Positions 16,302 through 24,296 of a stretch of 64,000 bases of DNA are shown in pieces. Position numbers and translations under genes: made by a program. Where the stretch lies: the NCBI RefSeq assembly GCF_028464225.1, contig NZ_JAQPCN010000002.1, forward strand, positions 310,001 through 374,000, read 5' to 3'. Position 1 is the first letter of the stretch; each line of letters begins with the position of its first letter. The notes below the pieces were generated by a model. That model ran no database searches and was not told where the DNA came from. It worked only from the letters and a program-made list of their open reading frames with translations. This stretch comes from Zeaxanthinibacter sp. PT1 (GTDB lineage Bacteria; Bacteroidota; Bacteroidia; Flavobacteriales; Flavobacteriaceae).

Positions 16302-17030
16302 ATGAATCCGCTTGTAAAATATTTTTGCCCAATTGCCTTGATCCTGATGATCTCCTGCGGTACTGAGACCAAAAAAGCAGCCGAGAAAAAGGAGGCGTCC
16401 GGGACTGAAGAAATTTCTGAACCAGCGGTGGTTCAGCATAAAAAAATCATTCTTATTTTCGGAAATAGCCTGACCGCAGGCTTGGGAGTTGCCCCGGAAG
16501 ATGCTTATCCGGCACTGTTACAAAAAATGCTGGATTCAGCTGGGTACAAATATACTGTTGTAAACGCCGGTCTGAGTGGTGATACCACTGCCAGCGGCGA
16601 GAGTCGCCTGGACTGGACGCTGAAACAGGATATAGACATCTTTTTATTAGAACTTGGCGCTAATGATGGATTAAGAGGTATCTCCTTAACCGAAACGAGA
16701 CAGAATATTTTATCCATTATAAGGGCGGTCAGGAAAAAGAACGAGGAAACCGCCATACTTCTGGCCGGCATGCAACTTCCTCCCAACCTCGGACCTGAAT
16801 ACACCGGTAGTTTTAAAAATATGTACCCGGAAATTGCAATAGAGGAAGATGTAATCCTGATCCCATTCTTATTAGAAGGAGTTGCCGGAGATCCAAAATT
16901 AAACCAAGAGGATGGTATTCACCCCACCAAAAAGGGACACGAGGTAATGGCCAGGACAGTGTGGCCCTACCTGCTTGAAGCCATACGAGAAACTCAAGAA
17001 GAATTGGAAGAAACAGCATCTCTGCCCTAA
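16302..17030 (+). CDS. TesA-like SGNH/GDSL esterase, lipoprotein
   Basis: The ATG at 16302 gives 242 residues with a lipobox (MISC, Cys19); the frame extends upstream but without signal-peptide sense. SGNH blocks are visible: FGNSLTAG (block I, Asn in place of the usual Asp after Gly), SGDTT (block II), GANDGLRG (block III) and DGIHPT (block V, Asp-His). The family hydrolyses short- to long-chain esters and thioesters, as in E. coli TesA/arylesterase. It is divergent from the YbbA/YbbP pair with a 70-base gap. Envelope location is inferred from the lipobox. Confidence 0.88.
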   Translation: MNPLVKYFCPIALILMISCGTETKKAAEKKEASGTEEISEPAVVQHKKIILIFGNSLTAGLGVAPEDAYPALLQKMLDSAGYKYTVVNAGLSGDTTASGESRLDWTLKQDIDIFLLELGANDGLRGISLTETRQNILSIIRAVRKKNEETAILLAGMQLPPNLGPEYTGSFKNMYPEIAIEEDVILIPFLLEGVAGDPKLNQEDGIHPTKKGHEVMARTVWPYLLEAIRETQEELEETASLP

Positions 17031-17042
17031 TATCTTTCCAAA

Positions 17043-18209
17043 TTACATCCTTCTTCTTTTACGTTCCTTTTTCAGGAGTTCTAATTCCCTGCTGGTTTGC
17101 CCTGCAACCGAAGTGTTTTCCTGGGCGCGCCTTATAAGATAAGGCATCACGTCGCGTACCGGCCCAAACGGAAGGTATTTGGCTACTTTGTATCCTTCTG
17201 CCGCCATATTGAACGATATATGGTCACTCATCCCGTAAAGCTGGCCAAACCAGATCCTTGAATCATCTTTATTTATACCTTTCTGCTCCATTTGTTCCAT
17301 CAGCATATAACTGCTCTGTTCGTTATGGGTACCGGCGAATATCGATATGTTGTCCAGGTTCTCTAAGGCGTATTTTACACCTGCATCAAAATTTTCATCG
17401 GTTTCCTGTTTAGAGGTACAGATAGGAGATCGGTATCCTTTTTCTTCAGCTCTTTCATTTTCTTTTTCCAGGTAAGCCCCTCTTACGGCTTTGATCCCGA
17501 TTTTAAAGCCTTCTTCCTTGGCTCGCTGATGCAGCTTTTTGAGGTAATCCAACCTGTCCCATCGGTAAAACTGTAATGTATTAAAAACGATGGCTTTTTT
17601 CTTATTGTACTTGCGCATCATCTCTTCTACGAGTTCATCCGCAGCATCCTGCATCCAGCTTTCTTCGGCGTCTATCAGTAGGGATACATCAAGATCGTAC
17701 GCTTTTTTGCAAGTTTTATCAAATCGTTTAACTACCCTGCCCCATTCCGCCTCTTCATCTTTGTTCAGGGCTTCGCCGGCATTTATCTTTTTAAATAAAT
17801 ACATCCTCCCATACCCGGTAGGTTTAAAAACCGCGAAGGGTATTGCCCCTTTTTCCTTTACAAAATCTAATATATAAAGGACTTTTTCCAGGGCATCATC
17901 TAAGGGGTCTTCGGTATCTTTTCCTTCCACGGAATAATCCAGTACGGAACAGACCTTCTTATCCCACAATTTTTGAACGACAGGCATACAATCCTTCTCG
18001 TTAATACCTCCGCAAAAATGATCAAAAACAGTTGCCCTGATTAGGCCTTCCACTGGGAGATGGGCTTTGATCGCAAGGTTGGTTACGGCTGTACCGATCT
18101 TAACCAGGGGTTCATTAGCGATCATTTTAAACAAAAAATAGGCTCGCTCCAATTCCGCATCTGTTTTCAGCGCGAAAGCTGTTGCAGTATCCTCAAATAT
18201 CTTCTTCAT
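17043..18209 (-). CDS. Proline dehydrogenase
   Basis: The ATG at 18207-18209 gives 388 residues (MKKIFEDTATAF). It is a beta/alpha-barrel flavoenzyme with the active-site motifs IGIKAVRGAYLEKE, FAGTHN and the C-terminal YLPFGPVRDVMPYLIRRAQEN, whose Arg pair binds proline. It oxidises proline to pyrroline-5-carboxylate, passing electrons to the quinone pool. It is a monofunctional enzyme without the P5C dehydrogenase domain of PutA. Divergent from aroB, with a clear promoter at 18232-18259. Confidence 0.93.
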   Translation of the reverse strand: MKKIFEDTATAFALKTDAELERAYFLFKMIANEPLVKIGTAVTNLAIKAHLPVEGLIRATVFDHFCGGINEKDCMPVVQKLWDKKVCSVLDYSVEGKDTEDPLDDALEKVLYILDFVKEKGAIPFAVFKPTGYGRMYLFKKINAGEALNKDEEAEWGRVVKRFDKTCKKAYDLDVSLLIDAEESWMQDAADELVEEMMRKYNKKKAIVFNTLQFYRWDRLDYLKKLHQRAKEEGFKIGIKAVRGAYLEKENERAEEKGYRSPICTSKQETDENFDAGVKYALENLDNISIFAGTHNEQSSYMLMEQMEQKGINKDDSRIWFGQLYGMSDHISFNMAAEGYKVAKYLPFGPVRDVMPYLIRRAQENTSVAGQTSRELELLKKERKRRRM

Positions 18210-18231
18210 TATTAGCAATTATTCATTGCGC

Positions 18232-18259
18232 CAAATATAAACACAGAATAGTGAAGCAA
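18232..18259 (-). promoter_or_regulatory. Promoter of proline dehydrogenase gene
   Basis: On the minus strand, -33 TTG (18257-18259) and -7 TATATTTG (18232-18239) are 17 bases apart. The start codon is 22 bases downstream. Confidence 0.65.
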
Positions 18260-18308
18260 TTCATTAAAAATTGCCTTTATTTTGCTCATATCAACAGATT
18301 TTTTGAGT

Positions 18309-19370
18309 ATGCGATCTATACAGACCCTGGGATCCCGGGTATATTTTTATAAAGATGCTTTTTTGCAGCTTCGGCAGCATTTGCGAGATGAAAATTATTC
18401 CACTGTATTTATTCTTGTAGATGAGAATACCAGGAAAGACTGTCTCCCCTTATTGACGCGGGAAGTGGATTTACTGGAAAAGGCCGGAATTTTACAAATA
18501 GCCTCCGGAGAAGAAAATAAAAATATTGCGAGTTGTATGCAATTGTGGGATGCTTTATCCCGGGAAGATGCAGACCGGAAAAGCCTGTTGATCAACCTTG
18601 GGGGTGGTGTACTTACAGATCTTGGTGGATTTGTAGCTTCTACCTTTAAACGAGGGATAGCGTTTATCAACATCCCTACTACCCTTCTCGCCATGGTCGA
18701 TGCTTCTGTAGGAGGAAAAACCGGGGTAGACCTCGGCTCTCTAAAAAACCAGGTTGGGGTGATCAGGGAGCCTGCCATGGTACTGGTAATTCCAAAATTC
18801 CTGGCTACCCTTGAAAAAAGACAATTGACCAGTGGTTTCGCAGAAATGCTTAAACATGGCCTAATACAGGATCCTGCCTATTGGTCGGCCTTAGGGCAAA
18901 CAGAAAACATGGATGAATTAGAAACTCATATCCACCGATCTGTTTCGCTTAAAAATAAGGTAGTCCTTAAGGATCCTACTGAGAAAAATGAAAGGAAAAT
19001 ACTGAACTTCGGACATACTCTCGGACATGCCGTGGAATCTTATTTTTTAGAAAAAGAAGAGAAAGACCCACTGCTTCACGGAGAGGCGATCGCTATAGGA
19101 ATGATCCTTGAAGCCTACTTATCACACAGGCTGACGGGATTACCGGAAGAGCAGTTGTCTGAGATTAAAAGAATATTCCATAAATATTTTAAGCGTATAA
19201 CGTTTAGTGATAATGATATTGATGCCATTATATCATTGCTCAAGTATGATAAAAAGAATTCGCACGGCAAGGTGAATTTTGTACTGTTGAAATCGATAGG
19301 AGAACCTGTCATCGATGTACAGGTTCCGGATGAACGCTTAAGATCATCCTTTGCATACTACATGGAATGA
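18309..19370 (+). CDS. aroB: 3-dehydroquinate synthase
   Basis: The ATG at 18309 gives 353 residues (MRSIQTLGSRVYFY). NAD-binding and active-site motifs are present: INLGGGVLTDLGGFVASTFKRG, INIPTTLLAMVDASVGGKTGVD, FAEMLKHGLI, NFGHTLGHAVE and LHGEAIAIGM (metal His and Glu residues). It makes 3-dehydroquinate from DAHP in the shikimate pathway. The arrangement divergent from proline dehydrogenase recurs in flavobacteria. Confidence 0.95.
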   Translation: MRSIQTLGSRVYFYKDAFLQLRQHLRDENYSTVFILVDENTRKDCLPLLTREVDLLEKAGILQIASGEENKNIASCMQLWDALSREDADRKSLLINLGGGVLTDLGGFVASTFKRGIAFINIPTTLLAMVDASVGGKTGVDLGSLKNQVGVIREPAMVLVIPKFLATLEKRQLTSGFAEMLKHGLIQDPAYWSALGQTENMDELETHIHRSVSLKNKVVLKDPTEKNERKILNFGHTLGHAVESYFLEKEEKDPLLHGEAIAIGMILEAYLSHRLTGLPEEQLSEIKRIFHKYFKRITFSDNDIDAIISLLKYDKKNSHGKVNFVLLKSIGEPVIDVQVPDERLRSSFAYYME

Positions 19371-19503
19371 GCATTACATGTACAGAAATCAGTGGTTTTA
19401 CAACTCTTTAATTCTCAACACCAAAAAATACAATAGTTTAGAAGTAAATAACCAATGGCACAATGATGACCACTTCATTGTCAGCACTTTAAGCTTGTAA
19501 ACT

Positions 19504-19857
19504 ATGAAACGCATTCTGATAGACTACAAACGCCTGCCGCATGAAGTGGCCGTATTACTGATAGAGGCCTACCCTGACGGATACGGGGACGACGATATCA
19601 TCGCCTTCCAAACTGCCGGCGGTGAATATATTGAAGCCGTGGAGCTCCGTACCGGGGATATTCTCTACTTGGTGAAGATCAGCAAAAGTTTTTCGCATTT
19701 TATCGCCAACTTCGATGCCTCGATTGAGGAAGAGCTCTCTAACAAGAAGGTTAAGGACTCCGTTGCTCCAGTTGATGAAGAATTCAGTGAAAATATTCGT
19801 GAACTTGAATTAAACCTGGATCACGAAGGTGAAGAAGATCCGGAAGAAGAATTATAA
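19504..19857 (+). CDS. Small acidic protein of unknown function
   Basis: A 117-residue protein. The N-terminal 75 residues look like a small folded domain (DYKRLPHEVAVLLIEAYPDG, then GEYIEAVELRTGDILYLVKI); the last 45 are highly acidic and probably disordered (EEFSENIRELELNLDHEGEE). There is no signal peptide. Similar proteins are conserved in flavobacteria, but I know no function. Its 3' end overlaps the convergent DinB-type gene by 6 bases. Confidence 0.7.
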   Translation: MKRILIDYKRLPHEVAVLLIEAYPDGYGDDDIIAFQTAGGEYIEAVELRTGDILYLVKISKSFSHFIANFDASIEEELSNKKVKDSVAPVDEEFSENIRELELNLDHEGEEDPEEEL

Positions 19858-20367
19858 ATATTTTGCCCTTATCACATTGCGGTGATGTTTCTGGTGGCCA
19901 CAGATCAGGAATCCCAGGGCACCAACACTGACAGCAGCATTACTGGCCGTTCCTTTTAAACGCAATTCTTCCGGCCCCAGGCTATCAAATAGGGCTATGG
20001 TACTGTTTCGTATTGCCCTGTATTCATTAATAATACTTTCTTTGGTGCGATTATTAGCGCCGGACACCGGTACATAGGAATCATGCTCAAATCCCGGCAA
20101 AGGAGTAGTGTCATGGCGGGCAATTCGAAGCGCCCGATATTGAAAAACTCTTTCGGAATCAAGTACGTGTAACAGCACTTCGGCAATGGTCCACTTTCCC
20201 AATTCATAGGAATGAAGCCATTTATCCACGGGAATACTCTGAATAAATTTTGGAAAATTCTCAACTTGCTTACGCAGCACCTGCATAAGCTCTACCTCTC
20301 CCAACGTATCGATATAGGCCTGGTAGTACGGGTGAAAATCTCCCTCTTTTATTTCAGATACCTTCAT
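19852..20367 (-). CDS. DinB-family protein
   Basis: A 171-residue four-helix protein with the likely metal-binding histidines of the DinB fold: LLHVLDSER near residue 67, and GHQKHHRNV near the C-terminus. Family members include thiol-dependent S-transferases (bacillithiol transferases) and uncharacterised metal enzymes. The fourth helix (RKQVENFPKFIQSI) and the WTIAEVLLHVLD stretch are typical. Located between the acidic protein and the Lrp regulator. Confidence 0.85.
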   Translation of the reverse strand: MKVSEIKEGDFHPYYQAYIDTLGEVELMQVLRKQVENFPKFIQSIPVDKWLHSYELGKWTIAEVLLHVLDSERVFQYRALRIARHDTTPLPGFEHDSYVPVSGANNRTKESIINEYRAIRNSTIALFDSLGPEELRLKGTASNAAVSVGALGFLICGHQKHHRNVIRAKYL

Positions 20368-20400
20368 ACCTTAATGTATGTGTTTTTTCAGAAGTACTTC

Positions 20401-20880
20401 TTAGAGCTCGTTGAAGATCGTATGCATCAGACGTTTCTTGTCATTGATACTTTCCTCTAGAGAAATCATAGTCTCTGTTCTGCTGATCCCGTCAATATCA
20501 TCAATCTTAAAAATGATATTCTTAGCGTGGGTAGTATCTTTAGCCCTGATCTTACAAAAGATATTAAACTTTCCCGTGGTGATGTGGGCTACAGTTACAT
20601 TTGGGATCTGTACCAATCTCTCCAGTACAAATTTAGTCTGGTGGGTCTTTTCAAGGAAAATTCCGACGTAAGCGATAAAAGAATAGCCTAGTTTCACATA
20701 ATCAAGGGTCAAGGATGATCCCCTAATGATTCCGGCCTCTTCCATCTTTTTAACACGAACGTGAACCGTTCCTGCAGAGATCAACAGTTTTTTGGCAATA
20801 TCGGTAAAAGGAGTCCTGGTATTATCGATTAACATGTCCAGGATCTGGTGATCAATTTCGTCTAATTTAATTTTTCCCAT
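20401..20880 (-). CDS. Lrp/AsnC-family transcriptional regulator
   Basis: A 159-residue protein. An N-terminal winged HTH (DEIDHQILDMLIDNTRTPFT, then the helix-turn-helix KLLISAGTVHVRVKKMEEAG) is followed by a RAM/AsnC ligand domain (YVGIFLEKTHQ onward). These proteins form octamers and sense amino acids. It is a single gene with a consensus promoter; its targets cannot be told from this window. Confidence 0.93.
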   Translation of the reverse strand: MGKIKLDEIDHQILDMLIDNTRTPFTDIAKKLLISAGTVHVRVKKMEEAGIIRGSSLTLDYVKLGYSFIAYVGIFLEKTHQTKFVLERLVQIPNVTVAHITTGKFNIFCKIRAKDTTHAKNIIFKIDDIDGISRTETMISLEESINDKKRLMHTIFNEL

Positions 20881-20897
20881 GTTGACATTATTTAGGG

Positions 20898-20932
20898 CAA
20901 AAATAGAAAATTAAGAAATTAATCTTAACAAA
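20898..20932 (-). promoter_or_regulatory. Promoter of the Lrp-type gene
   Basis: Minus-strand -7 TATTTTTG (20898-20905) and -33 TTTG (20929-20932), 23 bases apart. The start codon is 17 bases downstream of the -7 box, so the leader is very short. Confidence 0.55.
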
Positions 20933-20986
20933 AATTGCAGATATTTGAAATATGCTCAATAATCACTAAAAATCAGAGAAAAATAG

Positions 20987-22090
20987 TTATGCCAGAATTT
21001 GCATAATATCATTATTTTTTTCAAGCGCCTCCATGTCGGAGGGTATTTTACAATCAAAATGTAAATGACCAAAATATTGGGGCAATTTTCCCTTCTCTGC
21101 GATATAAGGTTCAAATACTATCTCGTTATTCTTCAAGACCTCCTTATAGAGTATTCCTACCCTACTATTTTCCGGATTAGCCGTAAATAGGATTTCAGCA
21201 TTAGAAATTAATACATCAAAGAATTGTTTACTGTTCTCGGGGATTTTGTTGTAGCCATCCAATTCTAACTTAAGATGCAGGCCTTGACTAACTGCTTTCA
21301 ATGCCGAATGTATAGCCCGGAATACGTAATGCCGCGTAACCTCCCTCATATAATCACCCGGGGAATGCCCTGCTTCAAATAATAAGGTAGGGGTTTGCAA
21401 AGATTGAAAAGTATCGCCTATACAGTTGGGATTATAACTATCGTCATATCTTCCGATCTGCCCCGGGATCACAGCTTGCAGTTCATTATTAATATACGTG
21501 ATCAGTCGCATGCTTTCAGCCCGTGAAGCTGTTATGCTCCGATCTGCGTCTGCCGCCGGGGCAAGAAATGAAAGTGTGGCAGGTGAGCCTGTTTCACCGA
21601 CATTAAAAATAGTTCGCTGATCATGTAAATTAAAACAGTAGTCCGGTTTCCACTCCTCATATAATTCTCGGAGCACCTTACTTTCTGGTTGGGTAAGTTC
21701 TGTGGCATCACGGTTCAGGTCTATACCGTTGGCATTTACCCGGGTATAAGCATATGCGCCATCCGGATTCAACTGCGGGATAATCTTTATCGTACAGCTA
21801 TCGAGGATATCCTTGCCTCCGCCTTTTCCAAAAAACCTGATCAGGTCTAACACAGCTTTCGTGGTTGTTGATTCATTGCCGTGCATTTGAGACCACATCA
21901 GGATTTTACGTGGCCCGTTGCCCAGACTGATCAAACTGATAGGCCTGTCCTCGACAGAATATCCGATATGTTTCAGGTGAAAAAGATAAGACCAGGACGA
22001 AATAACTTTGTTCACCTTTTTAGGTGGAAGGTATCGTCCTTTGACGGCCTGCTCTACAATATCCTTATAATCTAATGATGGTGTTGCCAT
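20987..22090 (-). CDS. M14-family zinc carboxypeptidase
   Basis: The ATG at 22088-22090 gives 367 residues. Zinc ligands and catalytic residues are visible: MHGNE (His, Glu), FNLHDQRT (His), NANGIDLNRD (substrate-binding Asn-Arg) and FEAGHSPGDY (general-base Glu). There is no signal peptide, so the enzyme is probably cytoplasmic, unlike most M14 peptidases of the phylum. The substrate is unknown; peptides or peptidoglycan fragments are possible. The promoter overlaps an inverted repeat that may be an operator. Confidence 0.88.
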   Translation of the reverse strand: MATPSLDYKDIVEQAVKGRYLPPKKVNKVISSWSYLFHLKHIGYSVEDRPISLISLGNGPRKILMWSQMHGNESTTTKAVLDLIRFFGKGGGKDILDSCTIKIIPQLNPDGAYAYTRVNANGIDLNRDATELTQPESKVLRELYEEWKPDYCFNLHDQRTIFNVGETGSPATLSFLAPAADADRSITASRAESMRLITYINNELQAVIPGQIGRYDDSYNPNCIGDTFQSLQTPTLLFEAGHSPGDYMREVTRHYVFRAIHSALKAVSQGLHLKLELDGYNKIPENSKQFFDVLISNAEILFTANPENSRVGILYKEVLKNNEIVFEPYIAEKGKLPQYFGHLHFDCKIPSDMEALEKNNDIMQILA

Positions 22091-22099
22091 AGCTTTCTG

Positions 22100-22161
22100 G
22101 TTTACAAAAGTAACATCTTTATAATTCACAAATGTCAATCGTAGTATTTACCTTTGTAAAC
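22100..22161. repeat. Inverted repeat pair GTTTACAAA / TTTGTAAAC, possible operators
   Basis: GTTTACAAA (22100-22108) and TTTGTAAAC (22153-22161) are exact reverse complements 44 bases apart. The first overlaps the -7 box of the M14 gene and the second lies upstream of its -33 box. A Cro/CI-type regulator is encoded 200 bases away. Confidence 0.45.
22105..22132 (-). promoter_or_regulatory. Promoter of the M14 peptidase gene
   Basis: Minus-strand -7 TACTTTTG (22105-22112) and -33 TTTG (22129-22132), 16 bases apart; the start codon is 14 bases downstream. Confidence 0.55.
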
Positions 22162-22364
22162 ATAAATACCAGACTCTACCCTTGGTTCTGTATACAAATG
22201 TAAATTGATTTTAACATTAGATTTGCAAAAACTATGATATGAGACTATTATGCTCTATTTCAATTTATTACATCTTTATGTTTAATGTGTAAGATTAATA
22301 TATTTAAGGTTTTATCTTGGTGTAATTTGTCATGCCATCCTCAATTACATACAAATAAGTTATT

Positions 22365-22742
22365 ATGGTAAACACAGAAGAGTTTATTACAAGACTAGAA
22401 CGGATCATAGCTCATTACGGCTTAACCGCGGCGGCATTTGCTGATCAATTAGGAGTACAGCGATCGGGTATTTCTCACCTGCTTAGCGGAAGAAATAAAC
22501 CCAGTCTTGACTTTGTACTCAGGGTCGTAAAAACATTTCCGGAAGTAAACCTGTATTGGCTTCTGAATGGGAAAGGAAATTTTCCTGCCGATAAGGGTAG
22601 TCCTACTACCCCAAACAAAATTCTGTCTCCGGATCCTGTTGTAGAATCTTCCGGGTCCAAGACCATCGATAAGATTATCATATTTTATAAGGATGGAAGC
22701 TTTGAGAGTTATCAGAAAAATTTAGACACCAATCAGAATTAG
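22365..22742 (+). CDS. Cro/CI-type helix-turn-helix regulator
   Basis: A 125-residue protein. Residues ~6-65 form an XRE DNA-binding domain (AAAFADQLGVQRSGISHLLS as helix-turn-helix), followed by VNLYWLLNGKGNFP, the element also present in the regulator at 2832-3215. A Pro/Ser-rich linker leads to a short C-terminal segment (KIIIFYKDGSFESYQ) shared by many flavobacterial regulators. Targets are unknown; the inverted repeats in front of the divergent M14 gene are candidates. Confidence 0.85.
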   Translation: MVNTEEFITRLERIIAHYGLTAAAFADQLGVQRSGISHLLSGRNKPSLDFVLRVVKTFPEVNLYWLLNGKGNFPADKGSPTTPNKILSPDPVVESSGSKTIDKIIIFYKDGSFESYQKNLDTNQN

Positions 22743-22800
22743 GCATTTTTATCCGCTCCTGGTATTAGGGGAATTCGCCCCCTTTTAGTTATTTTGTAAC

Positions 22801-23178
22801 ATGATCCAAAGATTTATTCCTGCCTTCGTGGCTATACTTACTTTAAGCAGTTGTTACACCCCTGAAAGAGATTGCAAGTCTTTCAAAGACGGTACATTTA
22901 CGTTTACTACCGAGATCAATGGTGAAAGTAAAACCACCAGGTTCGTCAGGTCTGGGAATATGGAGGTCGATTATTTCGAGGGGAAAGCAGATACCTCTGA
23001 AATACGCTGGCTGAATGATTGCGAGTACATCATCAAGAAGCTGAACCCCAAGAACCGGGCAGAAGAAGCTTCTTTGCACATGAAAATATTGACTACTACA
23101 GATAGCTCTTACACCTTTGAGTATGCCATTGTGGGCAGCGAAAAGAAATCTAAAGGAACCGCCATAAAAATCGACTAG
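22801..23178 (+). CDS. Small lipoprotein of unknown function
   Basis: A 125-residue protein with a lipobox (TLSSC, Cys18) and a beta-rich domain starting RDCKSFKDGTF and containing DTSEIRWLNDCEYIIKKLNP, with two further cysteines (Cys24 and the one in NDCEY). Similar proteins in flavobacteria are often mislabelled DNA topoisomerase IV, but nothing here resembles a topoisomerase. It ends one base before the TerC start, so they are probably co-transcribed. Confidence 0.72.
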   Translation: MIQRFIPAFVAILTLSSCYTPERDCKSFKDGTFTFTTEINGESKTTRFVRSGNMEVDYFEGKADTSEIRWLNDCEYIIKKLNPKNRAEEASLHMKILTTTDSSYTFEYAIVGSEKKSKGTAIKID

Positions 23179-23179
23179 A

Positions 23180-23995
23180 ATGTTTGAAATCCTCACCACC
23201 GCTGATGCTTGGGTAGCACTACTGACCCTTACTTTTCTTGAGATTGTACTGGGAATAGACAATATTGTTTTTATTTCTATCGCGGCTAATAAACTCCCGG
23301 AAAAAGACCAGAAGAAAGCGACCAATTGGGGACTTATCCTGGCGATGGCGCAGCGAATCCTCCTTCTATTCGCGGTTTCTGCACTCATTGGGTTGTCAGA
23401 GCCTTTTTACCAGATTGAAGCCTCCTGGGTGAATATCGGCATAAGCGGACAGGCGCTAATCCTGTTTTTCGGGGGACTATTCCTATTGTATAAAAGCACC
23501 TCGGAAATCCACGATAAGGTCGACCAGCCAGAACATGCGCCAGGAAAGATCAAAGCTAAGAAACTCACCACCCTCTCTCGTGCTATCGTCCAGATCATCA
23601 TCATCGATTTTATATTCTCAATCGACTCTATCCTGACCGCAGTCGGGATGACGAACGGGATAGGAACTAAACCTTCAGACGCCCTGGTCCTAATGATTAT
23701 CGCGGTAGTGATCTCTATCATCGTAATGATGGTCTTTGCCAACCCGATCAGGAAATTCATCAACGAGCACCCTTCCATGCAGTTATTGGCACTTTCTTTC
23801 CTCATCCTGATCGGCTTTATGCTGATCGCAGAAGCAGCACACCTGAGTCATACCGAAATTTTCGGTCAGCAAATCGGGGCTATTCCTAAAGGATACCTCT
23901 ACTTTGCCATTGCTTTCTCCTTACTGGTCGAATTCCTGAATATGCGAATGAGGAAAAACACCAGCGAAGTCAGGGATATTGGGCCATCTGAATAA
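23180..23995 (+). CDS. TerC-family integral membrane protein
   Basis: A 271-residue protein with about eight membrane helices and the paired acidic motifs of the family: FLEIVLGIDNIVFISI at about residues 15-30 and IDFIFSIDSILTAVGMT near 140. The name comes from tellurite resistance, but most members are now linked to metal ion (Mn, Ca) export. No ter operon is nearby, so metal homeostasis is the better guess. Confidence 0.9.
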   Translation: MFEILTTADAWVALLTLTFLEIVLGIDNIVFISIAANKLPEKDQKKATNWGLILAMAQRILLLFAVSALIGLSEPFYQIEASWVNIGISGQALILFFGGLFLLYKSTSEIHDKVDQPEHAPGKIKAKKLTTLSRAIVQIIIIDFIFSIDSILTAVGMTNGIGTKPSDALVLMIIAVVISIIVMMVFANPIRKFINEHPSMQLLALSFLILIGFMLIAEAAHLSHTEIFGQQIGAIPKGYLYFAIAFSLLVEFLNMRMRKNTSEVRDIGPSE

Positions 23996-24246
23996 TTAAA
24001 GATATCCCACTGCTTTTTTCCTGCAGTTAGAAAATTTATCTTTCGATTGGGGAGGCGGGAGCTTGCCCCCGACCCTATTTTCACCATACAACCTTGAGCT
24101 TAGGCGAAATTCACCGCCATAGGACATCTAGTCGGCTTTTTTTGAACTGTACCCTACACGGCTTGCATAAAGTGACTTCTGCCAGCTACAGAGCTTATAT
24201 AAGCTGGTTCAGCTCTACAGCTAGCTGACCCAACATTACTCTAAAC
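23996..24246. other. Non-coding region with palindromes
   Basis: No gene is supported. It contains a 14-bp perfect palindrome AGCTTATATAAGCT (24192-24205), a 10-bp palindrome CAGCTAGCTG (24218-24227) and several further AGCT copies in 50 bases. This could be a structured RNA or simply degenerate sequence. Confidence 0.45.
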
Positions 24247-24280
24247 AAAAACGGCACCCTTTGGGGATGCCGTTTTATTT
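24247..24280. terminator. Bidirectional intrinsic terminator
   Basis: AAAACGGCA and TGCCGTTTT form a 9-bp stem, with part of the loop (CCC/GGG) able to extend it. It lies 17 bases beyond the stop of the minus-strand desaturase-type gene; A- and T-runs suit both strands. Confidence 0.85.
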
Positions 24281-24296
24281 TATCTTGAAATGCGCC

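Noticed and set aside
22801-23178. DNA topoisomerase IV, a name often given to this small family
   Set aside because: The 125-residue lipoprotein has no topoisomerase motif; the real subunits are encoded at 25796-30344.
23180-23995. TerC as part of a tellurite-resistance or phage-defence ter cluster
   Set aside because: No other ter gene is nearby; a lone TerC homolog is an ordinary membrane protein in this phylum.
24000-24250. tRNA or riboswitch after terC
   Set aside because: The palindromes do not form a cloverleaf and no known riboswitch core was recognisable.
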